DNA from: Desulfatibacillum sp.
GTDB taxonomy: Bacteria; Desulfobacterota; Desulfobacteria; Desulfobacterales; Desulfatibacillaceae
NCBI GenBank assembly: GCA_016342355.1
Contig: JAEINP010000032.1
Coordinates: 1 to 60,031 of the forward strand
Direction: 5' to 3'
Length of the DNA: 60,031 nucleotides
Shown here: positions 1-8,350 of the stretch, in pieces
How positions within the stretch are numbered: position 1 is the stretch's first letter
Layout of the letters: each line of letters opens with the position of its first letter
Notes under the pieces: model-generated
Database searches by the model: none
Told to the model about the DNA's origin: nothing
The model's input: the letters and a program-made list of their open reading frames with translations, nothing else
Position numbers and translations under genes: made by a program

Positions 1-39
1 CAATTGAAAACGAACTGAGTATGTGTGAAGGAGGAATGG

Positions 40-573
40 ATGAAATCAAATATTGTGCTATTTTCATGTCTGGCCGTGATTATCGGTGTTTTGCCGGGTT
101 GCGCCGCTTATACCGGATCCCCTCAAGGCAACGTTGCAATGATGGATACTTCGGAAAGGACTCACCTGGACACGCAATTGAACATGACGGACCTGATGGC
201 CCTGGCAGAAAAACTGACTAACGATATGCTGATGTCAAGCGCTGTCAGCGAATGGGGGAACAAACAGCCTCGTTTGGTGGTGGTGCCATTGAAAAACAAT
301 AGCTGTATCGATAATATTCCTGAAGAACAGATCTACGATCGGATCAAGGGCATTCTACGGGAAGCCGGAGTCGCCCGTATCTTTGATCAGAGTACCAACA
401 AATTCGATTATATTTTGTACGGCGTTTTGGATTCCACCCAGGAATACGGCGGGGATGGATCCGAAATCCGCGATTTTATCGTCACATTGAATCTTGCCAC
501 AATTGACGGAGAGGATCTTGGCCGGTGGAACGGTCGGATCAAATTAGGGAAGTCTAAACGTCCCTTGTTTTAG
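40..573 (+). CDS. LpoB-like outer-membrane lipoprotein
   Basis: A 177-residue lipoprotein precursor. The ATG at 40 is chosen because GAAGGAGG lies five bases upstream; a GTG at 25 would overlap that Shine-Dalgarno site. A hydrophobic signal peptide ends in the lipobox LPGC, which makes Cys21 the lipidated residue. The mature part has the fold pattern of the LpoB / penicillin-binding-protein-activator family: an early 'TDLMALAEKLTNDML' helix, a V-V-P-L-K strand with conserved Asn, and a closing 'DGEDLGRWNGRIKLGKS' stretch. LpoB proteins span the periplasm and stimulate the peptidoglycan synthase PBP1b. Function here is inferred from family resemblance only; no PBP gene is nearby. Upstream context is cut by the window edge. 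Confidence 0.72.
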   Translation: MKSNIVLFSCLAVIIGVLPGCAAYTGSPQGNVAMMDTSERTHLDTQLNMTDLMALAEKLTNDMLMSSAVSEWGNKQPRLVVVPLKNNSCIDNIPEEQIYDRIKGILREAGVARIFDQSTNKFDYILYGVLDSTQEYGGDGSEIRDFIVTLNLATIDGEDLGRWNGRIKLGKSKRPLF

Positions 574-988
574 AGCGATGGTATTTCGCAGAAGATGGGT
601 TTGTGGAGGCAACGCTGATGGAAATCATCAAATGATCAGGGTTCGCATAATCCAGGGCAGAGTATTGCTTCATAAATCCCCAGTCCCATGGCCGTGGACC
701 CCCAAAAAAAAGGATTACGGTCGCGGATAGGGGAAGGAAGAACCGGTTCGATATCCCGGTCCATCTTCCATCCGAACCGTGCGAGCGGAACTCCTGCACA
801 CGGCGCTCGGATCGGCAGATCACCTCGGAGAGGATGGACCATGGCCTGCTTTGCACGACCAGAGAAAACAGCCCAAGTGTAGCAAAATAGGCATTGGGCC
901 TGCGATTATGGCCCAAGTCCCGTCCCTTTCCCTCCTTGCGGGGGAAGTTTATCCGCCTTTGGCGGGGACAGGATGGGGGGAATCGTTT
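574..988. other. Intergenic region with degenerate GC-rich repeat
   Basis: No convincing gene in 415 bases between two convergent genes; the open frames here have no family features and no ribosome binding sites. The right end (about 921-985) carries a pyrimidine-rich then G-rich motif whose second half (GGCGGGG..., then GGATGGGGGGAATCG) matches a block at about 5356-5388, so both look like copies of a dispersed repeat. Confidence 0.5.
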
Positions 989-1405
989 TTATCCTATATC
1001 CTTGATTTCCCCGGCCAAAAGCGCGGTGATTACAGCCTTTACGTGTTCAATGGGGACGTCCCCCTTGCAACCGGGGCAGCAGTCCGCCATGATTCGCCAG
1101 TTCATTTCGTCTTTCAGAACAGCCTTTAAAAAGGGCCATTGCCTGCACATCCATGGCTTGACCGGGTGGATGGAGCACTTGTCCGTGAAAAAGATGCACT
1201 TGCCGTCCTCGCCCTGGGCCAGGACCGGCTTGTGGCAGGATGTCTGGCAGTATTCACTTCGAACGGTTTCCGGGGATTCGCCGATAAACTCGGCAATGGC
1301 TTGGATGTCTTGTTCCGTGACGTAGGTGCCGCCATAACCCTGGCAGCATTTACCGCAAAGGGTGCATTCGAATATATCGGTAGATTTCAATTCATTTCTG
1401 TTCAT
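989..1405 (-). CDS. YkgJ family cysteine-cluster protein
   Basis: A 138-residue protein rich in cysteines. The N-terminal motif CTLCGKCCQGYGG and later cysteines in CQTSC, CIFF...CSIHP, MCRQWPF and CCPGC are the signature of the YkgJ / putative zinc- or iron-binding cluster family (PF03692). The biochemical role of the family is poorly defined; metal or Fe-S binding is inferred from the cysteine pattern. The ATG at 1405 is preferred to an in-frame TTG at 1429; neither has a clear Shine-Dalgarno. It follows recR by a few tens of bases on the same strand, so it is probably the last gene of the dnaX-ybaB-recR operon. Confidence 0.8.
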   Translation of the reverse strand: MNRNELKSTDIFECTLCGKCCQGYGGTYVTEQDIQAIAEFIGESPETVRSEYCQTSCHKPVLAQGEDGKCIFFTDKCSIHPVKPWMCRQWPFLKAVLKDEMNWRIMADCCPGCKGDVPIEHVKAVITALLAGEIKDIG

Positions 1406-1432
1406 TATCAGTGCTATTTTACCCGACAAGCA

Positions 1433-2032
1433 TCAGATGCAATGCCGGGAGTCCAGGGCTCTTTTGAGGGTCAGTGCGTCGGTGTATTTCAGGTCTCCTC
1501 CGATTGGAATCCCGGAAGCGATCCGGGTGATCTTAACGCCTGAGCCTTCCAACACCTGACATAAGTAATTTGCTGTGGATTCCCCTTCCACGCTGGTTCC
1601 GGTGGCCAGGACCACCTCCTTGATTTTTTTGGACTTGATCCTCTCCACAAGCTCCCGAATCCGCAAATTGTCCGGGCCTACGCCGTTCATGGGAGACAAA
1701 CACCCCTGGAGTACATGATACCGCCCCTTGAACGCTCCGGATTTTTCCAGGGCCACCATGTCCGTGCCCTGTTCCACCACGCAAACCGTTTCAGCATCCC
1801 GGGTGGCGTCCCTGCAAATATGGCAGGGGTCGGCATCAGCCAGTCCAAAACAAATGGAGCAAAGCCTGACCGTTTCCTTGGCCTCGGTGATGGATTGGGC
1901 CAGGGCCTGGGCATCCTTGACCGAACCCCGCAAAATATGCAGGGCCAGGCGTTCGGCGGTTTTTTCCCCGATTCCAGGCAATTTGGAGATTTGCTTGATC
2001 AGGTTCACCAGGCTGGGAGGATAAAAGGACAT
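1433..2032 (-). CDS. recR: Recombination mediator protein RecR
   Basis: A 199-residue protein of normal RecR length. The N-terminal helix-hairpin-helix 'ISKLPGIGEKTAERLALHIL', the four-cysteine zinc finger (CSICFGL...CHIC) at about residues 58-73, and the Toprim region with VVEQGTDM and the E-V-V-L-A-T strand are all visible. RecR works with RecF and RecO to load RecA on gapped single-stranded DNA during recombinational repair. It sits downstream of dnaX and ybaB on the same strand, the gene order seen across many bacteria. No clear Shine-Dalgarno precedes the ATG, which suggests translation may depend on its operon neighbours. Confidence 0.97.
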   Translation of the reverse strand: MSFYPPSLVNLIKQISKLPGIGEKTAERLALHILRGSVKDAQALAQSITEAKETVRLCSICFGLADADPCHICRDATRDAETVCVVEQGTDMVALEKSGAFKGRYHVLQGCLSPMNGVGPDNLRIRELVERIKSKKIKEVVLATGTSVEGESTANYLCQVLEGSGVKITRIASGIPIGGDLKYTDALTLKRALDSRHCI

Positions 2033-2057
2033 GAAAAATCAAACCTGTCTCTATCGG

Positions 2058-2372
2058 CTAAAAAAGGCCGGGGATGTTCATGCCGCCCGTTAGCTTGCCC
2101 ATTTCGCCCTGGACCATGTCCTGGCTTTTGGTCATGCCTTCGTTGACAGCCGCCAGAATCATGTCCTGGAGCATTTCCACGTCTTCCGGGTCCACCACTT
2201 CCTTCTCTATTTCAATGGACAGCAATTGCTGTTTGCCGTTGACCACCACCTTGACCATGCCGCCGCCCGCGGATGCTTCCACGGTCTTATCGCCCAATTC
2301 CTCCTGGAGCTGAGCCATCTGGGTCTGGAGTTTTTGAGCCTGCTTCATGATGTTGCCCATTCCCTTTTTCAT
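2058..2372 (-). CDS. ybaB: YbaB/EbfC family nucleoid-associated protein
   Basis: A 104-residue protein. The ATG at 2372 is chosen because AAGGAGG lies just upstream on the minus strand; a longer frame reaches 2390 but would cover that site. The Met-rich N-terminus 'MKKGMGNIMKQAQKLQTQM' and the GGGMVKVVVNGK core with 'DVEMLQDMILAAVNEG' match the YbaB/EbfC family, which binds DNA as a dimer and helps shape the nucleoid. Placement between dnaX and recR is the classical context. The C-terminus 'GGMNIPGLF' is also typical of the family. Confidence 0.95.
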   Translation of the reverse strand: MKKGMGNIMKQAQKLQTQMAQLQEELGDKTVEASAGGGMVKVVVNGKQQLLSIEIEKEVVDPEDVEMLQDMILAAVNEGMTKSQDMVQGEMGKLTGGMNIPGLF

Positions 2373-2474
2373 GCAATCCTCCTTGTGCAAATAGTGCCTG
2401 GGCCAGGGTTTTGATCCCGGCTGCCAGTGTTTTTCGTATTTTTAAACCCGATTTTTTTGAAACCAGGGGTCAGT

Positions 2475-4589
2475 TTATTCCATATGACGGATTTCCACAA
2501 CCTTGCCCTCAAAAATGCGAACCGCTTCCTCCACCAGGGGGTGGTTCAAGGCCTCCTGTTCCAGTTCCCGGCGCCTTTCCGCCTGATTCTGCATGGGCTC
2601 GGGCCGATTTTCCTCGCTGGGCTCTTCCAGTCCGAACTGAACCCGGCTGCCAAAAAGTTTTCGGCAAACCCCCTTGAGGGTGGCCTGGTTTTCCGTGGTG
2701 TTCAACTGATCCCGGGAAAAAGGCGTCCCGTCGGTCTCAACGGTAAAGCGGCCTTCTCCATACTCCTTTAACCTGCAATTGGAAAGGGTGATGCCCAGCA
2801 TGACGCTTTTTTTCTCCACCCCGGCGGCAAAGGCTTTCCAGGGATCGCCCTCAAATACGGGGGGCTCGCTTTCCTCGGGTTCGGAATCCTCCGGGGAATC
2901 CTCTTCAGGCTCCGGGGAATCCAAATCCTCTTCTTCATCAGGATTTGCAGGGAAAGCATTCCCGGCCAATACGGGGGCGGGCGCATCATATTCCAACCCA
3001 TAGTCGGGAATATCCGGTTCGTAATCCGGGATGTCCGGTCCGAAATCGGGCAAGGCGTATTCAGGCTCCGGGTAATCCGGCTCCGCGTCCATGGCCCGGG
3101 GCGCAGGGGAAGCAGGTTCCGGGACAGTCTCTGCCACGGGTTCCTGCTGAAAAAGATTGTCTGCCTGAGGCTCTGGCTCGTCGTCAAACAGGCTGTCTTC
3201 TTCAAACGGGCTTTCTTCTTCCCCGGTCACAGGGGGAAAGGAGGCGGTTTGTTCGGGAATTGGAGCGGCAGGCGCAGGCGGCTCAACAGGCAAAGTATCT
3301 TGCGCCGGAGCGGCAGGCGTTTCCTGCTCCGAAGCCATGCTGCTTCCAGCGGGCGGCGCTTGGTTTTCAGCCGGAGGAGGAGCATTTCCCCCGTCCGGAG
3401 CGGTCGCAGGTCCGGGGCCTATGTTTATGATCTGGTTGGCCGAGGCTGGCAGGGAAGCCAGGTTGTCCAGGGCTGCAATCAGGGTGTCGATGGCCACCGC
3501 CGGGGTGACCTCGCAAACGCGGATCATGGCCACTTCCAGGGCCAGCCGGGGTTGGGGCGACATCCTGACCATGGCTTCCTCTTTAAAAAGGAGGCTCAAT
3601 ACCTGATTCAGGAACGACAGGGATGCCCGGGCCACCTGATCCTGCATGGCCTGGATTTCTCCGGGCGGCACGTCCAGGAGGGGCGTGGGGTCCTTGACCA
3701 TCTTCACCACGGTAAGGTCCCGCATGTGCTCCACAAGGTCGGCCATGACCTGTTTGAGATCGTAGCCCTTGGCGTACAGGTCGTCCACGGCGGTAAGGCA
3801 GCTGGGAACATTCCTGGTTAACAGGGCTTCGGCCAGGGCGAACAGGGATTTTCGGCCCGCCACGCCCAGGATGTCCAGGACCTGATCAAAACTCGCCTGA
3901 CCCGTGGTGTAGGCCATGACCTGATCCAGCAGGCTCAGGGCGTCGCGCATACAGCCGCCGGAGCGTCTTGCCACGGCCCACAGGCTTTGTTCTTCTATGG
4001 TGAATTTTTCCAGGTCCGCCAGTTTGGCCAGATGCCCTACGATGGCGTCCAGGCTGATCCGTTTGAAATCGTAACGCTGGCACCGGGACAGGATGGTGAC
4101 GGGTATTTTGTGGCTTTCCGTGGTGGCCAGGATGAACATCACATGGGGCGGGGGTTCCTCCAGGGTTTTCAGCAAAGCGTTGAAGGCCGCCTGGGAGAGC
4201 ATGTGCACTTCGTCGATGATGTACACCTTGTAATTGCCCCGGGCAGGGGCATATTGCACGTTCTCCCGGAGTTCCCGCACCTGATCCACGCTGTTGTTGG
4301 AGGCGCCGTCGATTTCAAACACGTCCACGGCGTTGCCGGCCGTGATCTCCCGGCACGAGGCGCACACGCCGCAAGGTTCTGGCGTGGGGCCGTTGACGCA
4401 GTTCATGGCTTTGGCCAGAATGCGGGCCACCGTGGTCTTGCCCGTGCCCCGGGGGCCTGCCATGCACAGGGCGTGAGCCACCCGGCTCTGCTTGATGGCG
4501 TTTTTCAGGGTGTCGGTGATGTGGGGCTGGGCCACCACTTCATCAAAGGTCAGGGGTCTGTATTTTCGTGCAAGGACAAGATAGGACAT
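2475..4589 (-). CDS. dnaX: DNA polymerase III subunit gamma/tau
   Basis: A 704-residue clamp-loader ATPase. Walker A GPRGTGKT is at residues 45-52, zinc-site cysteines at 64, 73, 76 and 79, Walker B/DEVHM near 126-130 with 'LSQAAFNALLKTLEEPP' after it, and the arginine-finger motif TILSRCQRY around 165. Domains I-III end near residue 370. A long linker of Pro, Glu, Asp and Ala (about 400-560) leads to a C-terminal tau-like domain. It loads the beta clamp and tethers polymerase cores at the replication fork. First gene of the ybaB-recR operon. No E. coli-type slippery site was found after domain III, so a separate gamma form is not indicated by sequence. Confidence 0.97.
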   Translation of the reverse strand: MSYLVLARKYRPLTFDEVVAQPHITDTLKNAIKQSRVAHALCMAGPRGTGKTTVARILAKAMNCVNGPTPEPCGVCASCREITAGNAVDVFEIDGASNNSVDQVRELRENVQYAPARGNYKVYIIDEVHMLSQAAFNALLKTLEEPPPHVMFILATTESHKIPVTILSRCQRYDFKRISLDAIVGHLAKLADLEKFTIEEQSLWAVARRSGGCMRDALSLLDQVMAYTTGQASFDQVLDILGVAGRKSLFALAEALLTRNVPSCLTAVDDLYAKGYDLKQVMADLVEHMRDLTVVKMVKDPTPLLDVPPGEIQAMQDQVARASLSFLNQVLSLLFKEEAMVRMSPQPRLALEVAMIRVCEVTPAVAIDTLIAALDNLASLPASANQIINIGPGPATAPDGGNAPPPAENQAPPAGSSMASEQETPAAPAQDTLPVEPPAPAAPIPEQTASFPPVTGEEESPFEEDSLFDDEPEPQADNLFQQEPVAETVPEPASPAPRAMDAEPDYPEPEYALPDFGPDIPDYEPDIPDYGLEYDAPAPVLAGNAFPANPDEEEDLDSPEPEEDSPEDSEPEESEPPVFEGDPWKAFAAGVEKKSVMLGITLSNCRLKEYGEGRFTVETDGTPFSRDQLNTTENQATLKGVCRKLFGSRVQFGLEEPSEENRPEPMQNQAERRRELEQEALNHPLVEEAVRIFEGKVVEIRHME

Positions 4590-4913
4590 GGATTACCTGT
4601 GGGATCGCTATCCCGGAAAATGCAAGAAAAACCTGGCAAATAATGATTTCATAAATAAAATAAACAGGTTGCATTCATGGGGAATCTCCCTGACGCATCC
4701 TGTTGATTCACAATATTGTAAAATGCCGGATTGTTTGCACCCAGACGGGCCTGGTTCGCGTTGCAAGCCATGTCAGCCCGGAATCACAACGCCCCTTAAA
4801 GGCTTAAACCCGGCTTGTTTGCTTTCACACGAATCCGCCTCGTGAATAGCCGGGGCTGCCAGCCTTGCAAAAGGCCTGTTGCGCCGGGATAATCCCAAGG
4901 CTCAAAATAAAAA
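4590..4913. other. Intergenic region, dnaX upstream / tRNA-Ser downstream
   Basis: About 320 bases without a supportable gene. It must hold the promoter of the leftward dnaX operon and the 3' trailer of the leftward tRNA gene. I see no clear -35/-10 pair. The tRNA trailer is T-rich on the minus strand (TTTTTATTTT) just after the CCA, which could act as a weak transcription stop. Confidence 0.4.
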
Positions 4914-5005
<92 letters not shown>

Positions 5006-5006
5006 G

Positions 5007-5770
5007 CATTCGTGCGGTACTTCCTATGTCTTGCTCCTGGCATGCAGAAATTATCGCCAGTTGCCCCTGTTCCGGGATTGGCCTGCGGACAATTATCCCG
5101 CACCCCGAAAAGGTGGGTGTCTTATGGCGCATTTTCGCCTGTTTGGCAAGAGGTTTTTTTTCTGTGAGGCCGGGTGGGGAAATGCTTGGCTCTGTGGGGC
5201 CATTCAGGCCGGTTTACTGAAGGAGTTCCGATTCCTGACGATTTTAAACGCAAATGGATAATATGGACTCGCCCCCAAAGATATCGTACACTGGATTCCA
5301 ACAATTTCAGGTTGAAAAATACTGATTGCCGCGCCCTTTCATAAAATTCCTTCCCCACTGGCGGGGGGAGGTCAGGATGGGGGGATTCGTCATCCCCGCG
5401 AAAGCGGGGACCCAGCATCCTTGTCCCTTGCTGTCATCCCCGAATGACCCTGTCGGGGATCCAAGGTCCTTGCGCCTGCCACGGCTGGAAGGGTGGCCGG
5501 GGAGCAGAGCAACTCCCCGGCCTGTCCTGCAAACCAAATGCTTCCGGCCGAACAGGCATGATCGCTCCCAGCTAAAGGAGGAAACCTGAAAGCGATCCTA
5601 CACGGCGTTTTTATAACACGGGTTTTTCAGAAAAGAGGGATGTTCAAAAAGGAGGGTGTCCACTTACCACGATTTGCGGCAATTTGACGGGGATATACCA
5701 CGATTCGATTTTCACGAACCCCTGTTTTTTCTCTTGACAGGGAGTTCTAACAGTCGACCCAAAAACAAAA
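5007..5770. other. Intergenic region without genes, repeat-rich
   Basis: About 760 bases with no supportable coding sequence. The middle part (about 5340-5470) is a mosaic of short palindromic, GC-rich repeats annotated separately. The left part should contain the promoter of the leftward tRNA-Ser but no clear -35/-10 pair stands out. Confidence 0.4.
5388..5465. repeat. Tandem pair of REP-like palindromes
   Basis: Two related palindromic units occur in a row. The first is TCATCCCCGC-GAAA-GCGGGGACCC (5388-5415). The second, starting near 5432, is GTCATCCCCG...CGGGGATCC. This 'GTCATCCCCGCGAAAGCGGGG' type of unit is known as a scattered intergenic repeat in many proteobacterial genomes. Immediately left, at about 5350-5387, is a second repeat type shared in part with 921-985. 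Confidence 0.65.
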
Positions 5771-5806
5771 AAAGCAGGAAGCATTAGCAACATGCTCCCT
5801 GCTTTT
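5771..5806 (-). terminator. Rho-independent terminator of the tail-collar-like gene
   Basis: On the minus strand AAAGCAGGGAGCAT, loop GTTGCTA, then ATGCTTCCTGCTTT forms a long stem with one mismatch-type pair. It is followed by a T run (TTTTTTTGTTTTT reading leftward). It lies about 40 bases beyond the stop of the leftward gene at 5847-6773. Confidence 0.85.
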
Positions 5807-5846
5807 GAATTGCTTTATAGCCACAAAAATAGCAATGCGTAATGGC

Positions 5847-6773
5847 TTAGTTTATCTTAATATAATAATAGACTGCAACATTGTTGGGCCGTGTTTCTTC
5901 CCCTCCAGCCGCCTTCGTTGGAGGGGGATTAATATGACCATATCCAAAAGCACCAGGATCATGAGCAACCCAACTGGCATTATCTCCACCTCCGGCATCA
6001 TAAACATTACTATAAAAATTATGAAAATGTTCCTTAAACATTTGATCCTGCTCATCCCCGGGTTTTCTGTTGTTGTCTGGGTCTTGTTTGCCGTCAGTTC
6101 TCCCTTCATTCAACCCGCGCAAAAACATACCGCGAAGATCTGGAACGGTAGGCCCAACTAACTCAGCGTATCTTGTGTTTGGCACACTCCGCCCATTAGC
6201 GAGAGTCCATTTCGTTCCCTCAGGCAATTGTGCAAATTTGTCTGGAGAGAGCATCGAAGGTATTATTGTTCCAACAGGTAATACAAGTAATAGCCCATTA
6301 ACATCGAATGATTTCAGTTCATTAACTTTTAAATCAAGAACTTCAGCTAATTTCAAATTTGCCTGATCATTTAAAAATGTTGATATGTTATTTGATACTA
6401 ATTTTTCAATATCTTTTTTATTCTGATTAATAACTGCATCAGAAATTTCATTAATCCTAATAGATATCCTCTTTTCTAATGCAGCATCAACCTTATAATC
6501 AACAATACGATTTGAAGCCTGTTGCTCTGCATACTTTTCTAACATATTAATTTTATTCTGAATTGATGAAGTTAAATATGTAACAGAATTATTCATTTCG
6601 TTGTAAGAGTTTCCATAAACCCAAACAAAAACTATCAGGACAAATCCAATTAAAATGGTCAATCCCCACTTAAGTTGTTTAAACTGGGTCTCAAGGTGTT
6701 CTCTGTACTCAGAAACCTCTTTTGCTATACTTTGTCTAACCTTCAATTCGATGAGATCTTCTTGACTTGTCAT
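5847..6773 (-). CDS. Membrane-anchored protein with phage tail-collar-like C-terminus
   Basis: A 308-residue protein with AAAGGAG seven bases before the ATG. One membrane segment at about residues 36-54 (LTILIGFVLIVFVWVYG) is followed by a helical, probably coiled-coil stretch to about 165. The C-terminal third begins PVGTIIPSML and contains 'LPEGTKWTLANGR', VPDLRGMFLRG and the closing GGEETRPNNVAVYYYIKIN. These are hallmarks of phage tail-collar / tail-fibre tip domains, where ETRPxNxA is typical. The gene is much more AT-rich than its neighbours, suggesting transfer. No other phage gene is present. A role as a surface or periplasmic adhesin-like or receptor-binding protein is inference only. 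Confidence 0.78.
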   Translation of the reverse strand: MTSQEDLIELKVRQSIAKEVSEYREHLETQFKQLKWGLTILIGFVLIVFVWVYGNSYNEMNNSVTYLTSSIQNKINMLEKYAEQQASNRIVDYKVDAALEKRISIRINEISDAVINQNKKDIEKLVSNNISTFLNDQANLKLAEVLDLKVNELKSFDVNGLLLVLPVGTIIPSMLSPDKFAQLPEGTKWTLANGRSVPNTRYAELVGPTVPDLRGMFLRGLNEGRTDGKQDPDNNRKPGDEQDQMFKEHFHNFYSNVYDAGGGDNASWVAHDPGAFGYGHINPPPTKAAGGEETRPNNVAVYYYIKIN

Positions 6774-6780
6774 TTTTTAA

Positions 6781-7808
6781 CTCCTTTCTAAGGATTAAAT
6801 ACAAAATGGCTTTCGCCATTAAAACAGTTCCTGAAGTATATTTTCAGGAATTGATTTTGGACAAAATAGGTCACAAGTCTGACTTCAAAAGCACAATTAA
6901 GTGAAATTTAATGTTGAATTTTTATGCAAAACATACCAATTATGAATAATGCAAGTTTATTATATGTTAAATCTAAAAACACTATACTTAGAGATCCCCA
7001 AATGTCCCACCCCCTCTATTTTGTGGATGCATCCCGCATCCCCAGCTCAGGGCGTGGTGATCAGGGGGCGAGGGGACCCTCAAATTTTTGAAAAATCCCA
7101 CGCGCACCAGAGTGATAGGGGGGGAGGGAGTCCCAGTCCGGGACTTTTTGTCTGGAGGGCCATGGCCCATGGGGTAAGACCGGCCGTCCAGGTCCGGCCG
7201 TCTACCACCAGGAGGCAGGAGCCACCTCCCCAGGCGCCAGTCACCCCCTGCCACATCCCGGACGCCGGTCCGGGGATTTCCTTCCCGGATTGCTCCGGCC
7301 GCTCCCGGTCACCAGACCAACCTGATGAGGTCCAGGAACCGGATCGAAATCCCCACCTTTTTACAGAGGGAAACGAAAACCCCAAAAACCCCCCAATATT
7401 TCCCATAAACCGGAAAAATAAAACGCAGTATTCCCTTCCGCTTTCACCCCCCCAATAAACGAACCCTTATCTTTGCCTTACCCCTTCTTCTCACATTACA
7501 TAAGGTCCTGGCCAACACTTGGCCAATCCAAAAAAACACCCCTGGTCACCATCGGGGTGGCAGGGGAATTTTTGCCCTTAAAAAAAAACTGAATGATGGA
7601 TTTTGAAAACAAAAAAAACCAAGTGTAGTCAAAAGGGAAAAAAGAGCAGATGCTCGGCATTGCCCTGTGTGTGACTACAAAGGCCTCTGTTTACAAAGTG
7701 TTTACAAAGCCAAAAACGAGCTTAAGCCACTGATATTATTTAGGTTAATCTTGTTTTAGGATGGGTTGCTATTTAGGAGATAAATGCTTGATTTTATAAG
7801 GTAATGCT
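6781..7808. other. One-kilobase non-coding stretch: AT-rich, then GC-rich block
   Basis: No supportable gene. Bases 6781-6995 are AT-rich and should contain the promoter of the leftward tail-collar-like gene. Bases about 7000-7460 change abruptly to GC-rich DNA with C-runs and G-runs, several self-complementary pieces, and the partial hammerhead-like core listed under findings. Bases 7460-7808 are AT-rich again; TGTTTACAAAG is repeated in tandem near 7690-7710. A long open frame across 6949-7458 is dominated by Pro, Arg and Ser and lacks protein-family features, so it is not called. Confidence 0.45.
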
Positions 7809-7901
7809 TGGCGGAGAGGGTGGGATTCGAACCCACGATCCCGCTTTTGGCAGGATACTGCTTTTCGAGAGCAGGGCCTTCAGCCGCTCGGCCACCTCTC
7901 C
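7809..7901 (-). tRNA. tRNA-Ser (anticodon CGA)
   Basis: Class II tRNA on the minus strand. Acceptor GGAGAGG/CCTCTCC, discriminator G and encoded CCA. The anticodon stem CTGCT/AGCAG holds the loop CTCGAAA, giving anticodon CGA (bases 7865-7867), which reads UCG. The long variable arm TATCCTGCCAAAAGCGGGAT and the T arm GGGTTCGAATCCC are as expected for tRNA-Ser. It shares a perfect 29-base 3' end with the tRNA-Ser at 4914-5005, in the same orientation. Confidence 0.96.
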
Positions 7902-8350
7902 GCATGGGGAACACAATATGGAGAAAAATCCATATCCCCATTGGGCCTTTCTGTCAATGGAAAAGCGATTTTTCGCGGCTGGTTTGCTACACAAGGGGGC
8001 CGGAAGCCTCCCCTGAGCAAAAACCTCTGAACCAAAGAACGATTGGCGCAGTGTTCGTCAGGGCGGGACATGTTCTGCAGGGATCAGAATTGGCGTAATC
8101 CCGACAGGTATGCTTCCTATGAAGGACCGTGGGGACGAGAAACGGATACGCCCTTTCCCTCCTTTCATTAAATATGGAACCATTTTCATGTATATTCGAA
8201 TATTTTTTTGTATTTTTCCTGGAAAACAAAGGAAATTCAACGCTTGGACCATCTTTGTCATGCTCCGGGATTGCAAAAGGGGGAGGAATTGTTTATAGTG
8301 CAAATTCCACGTTTTATCGTAAGCAAATCTCGGAGGGGAAAGGAAGGGAA
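7902..8350. other. Intergenic region upstream of SDR gene
   Basis: About 450 bases with no gene I can support; frames reading into the next gene lack family features before its ATG at 8351. It separates the leftward tRNA-Ser from the rightward SDR gene and so should hold both promoters. The AT-rich run around 8170-8240 is the most promoter-like part, but no confident -35/-10 pair was found. Confidence 0.4.

Noticed and set aside
554-916. A 120-codon minus-strand frame before the YkgJ gene
   Set aside because: No Shine-Dalgarno, no domain, and it overlaps the LpoB-like gene's end; codon use is not protein-like.
2807-2813. A7 run in the dnaX coding strand as a possible gamma/tau frameshift site
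   Set aside because: The run lies at roughly residue 590 of 704, in the tau-specific C-terminal part, not just after domain III where known programmed frameshifts occur; it is not followed by an obvious stimulatory hairpin.
6949-7458. A 169-codon open frame in the GC-rich block
   Set aside because: It is rich in Pro, Arg, Ser and Gly, has no ribosome binding site or family motif, and two other frames are open there as well, which indicates composition rather than coding.
8129-8350. N-terminal extension of the SDR gene to position 8129
   Set aside because: The extension has no family similarity and the ATG at 8351 has a strong Shine-Dalgarno sequence directly upstream.
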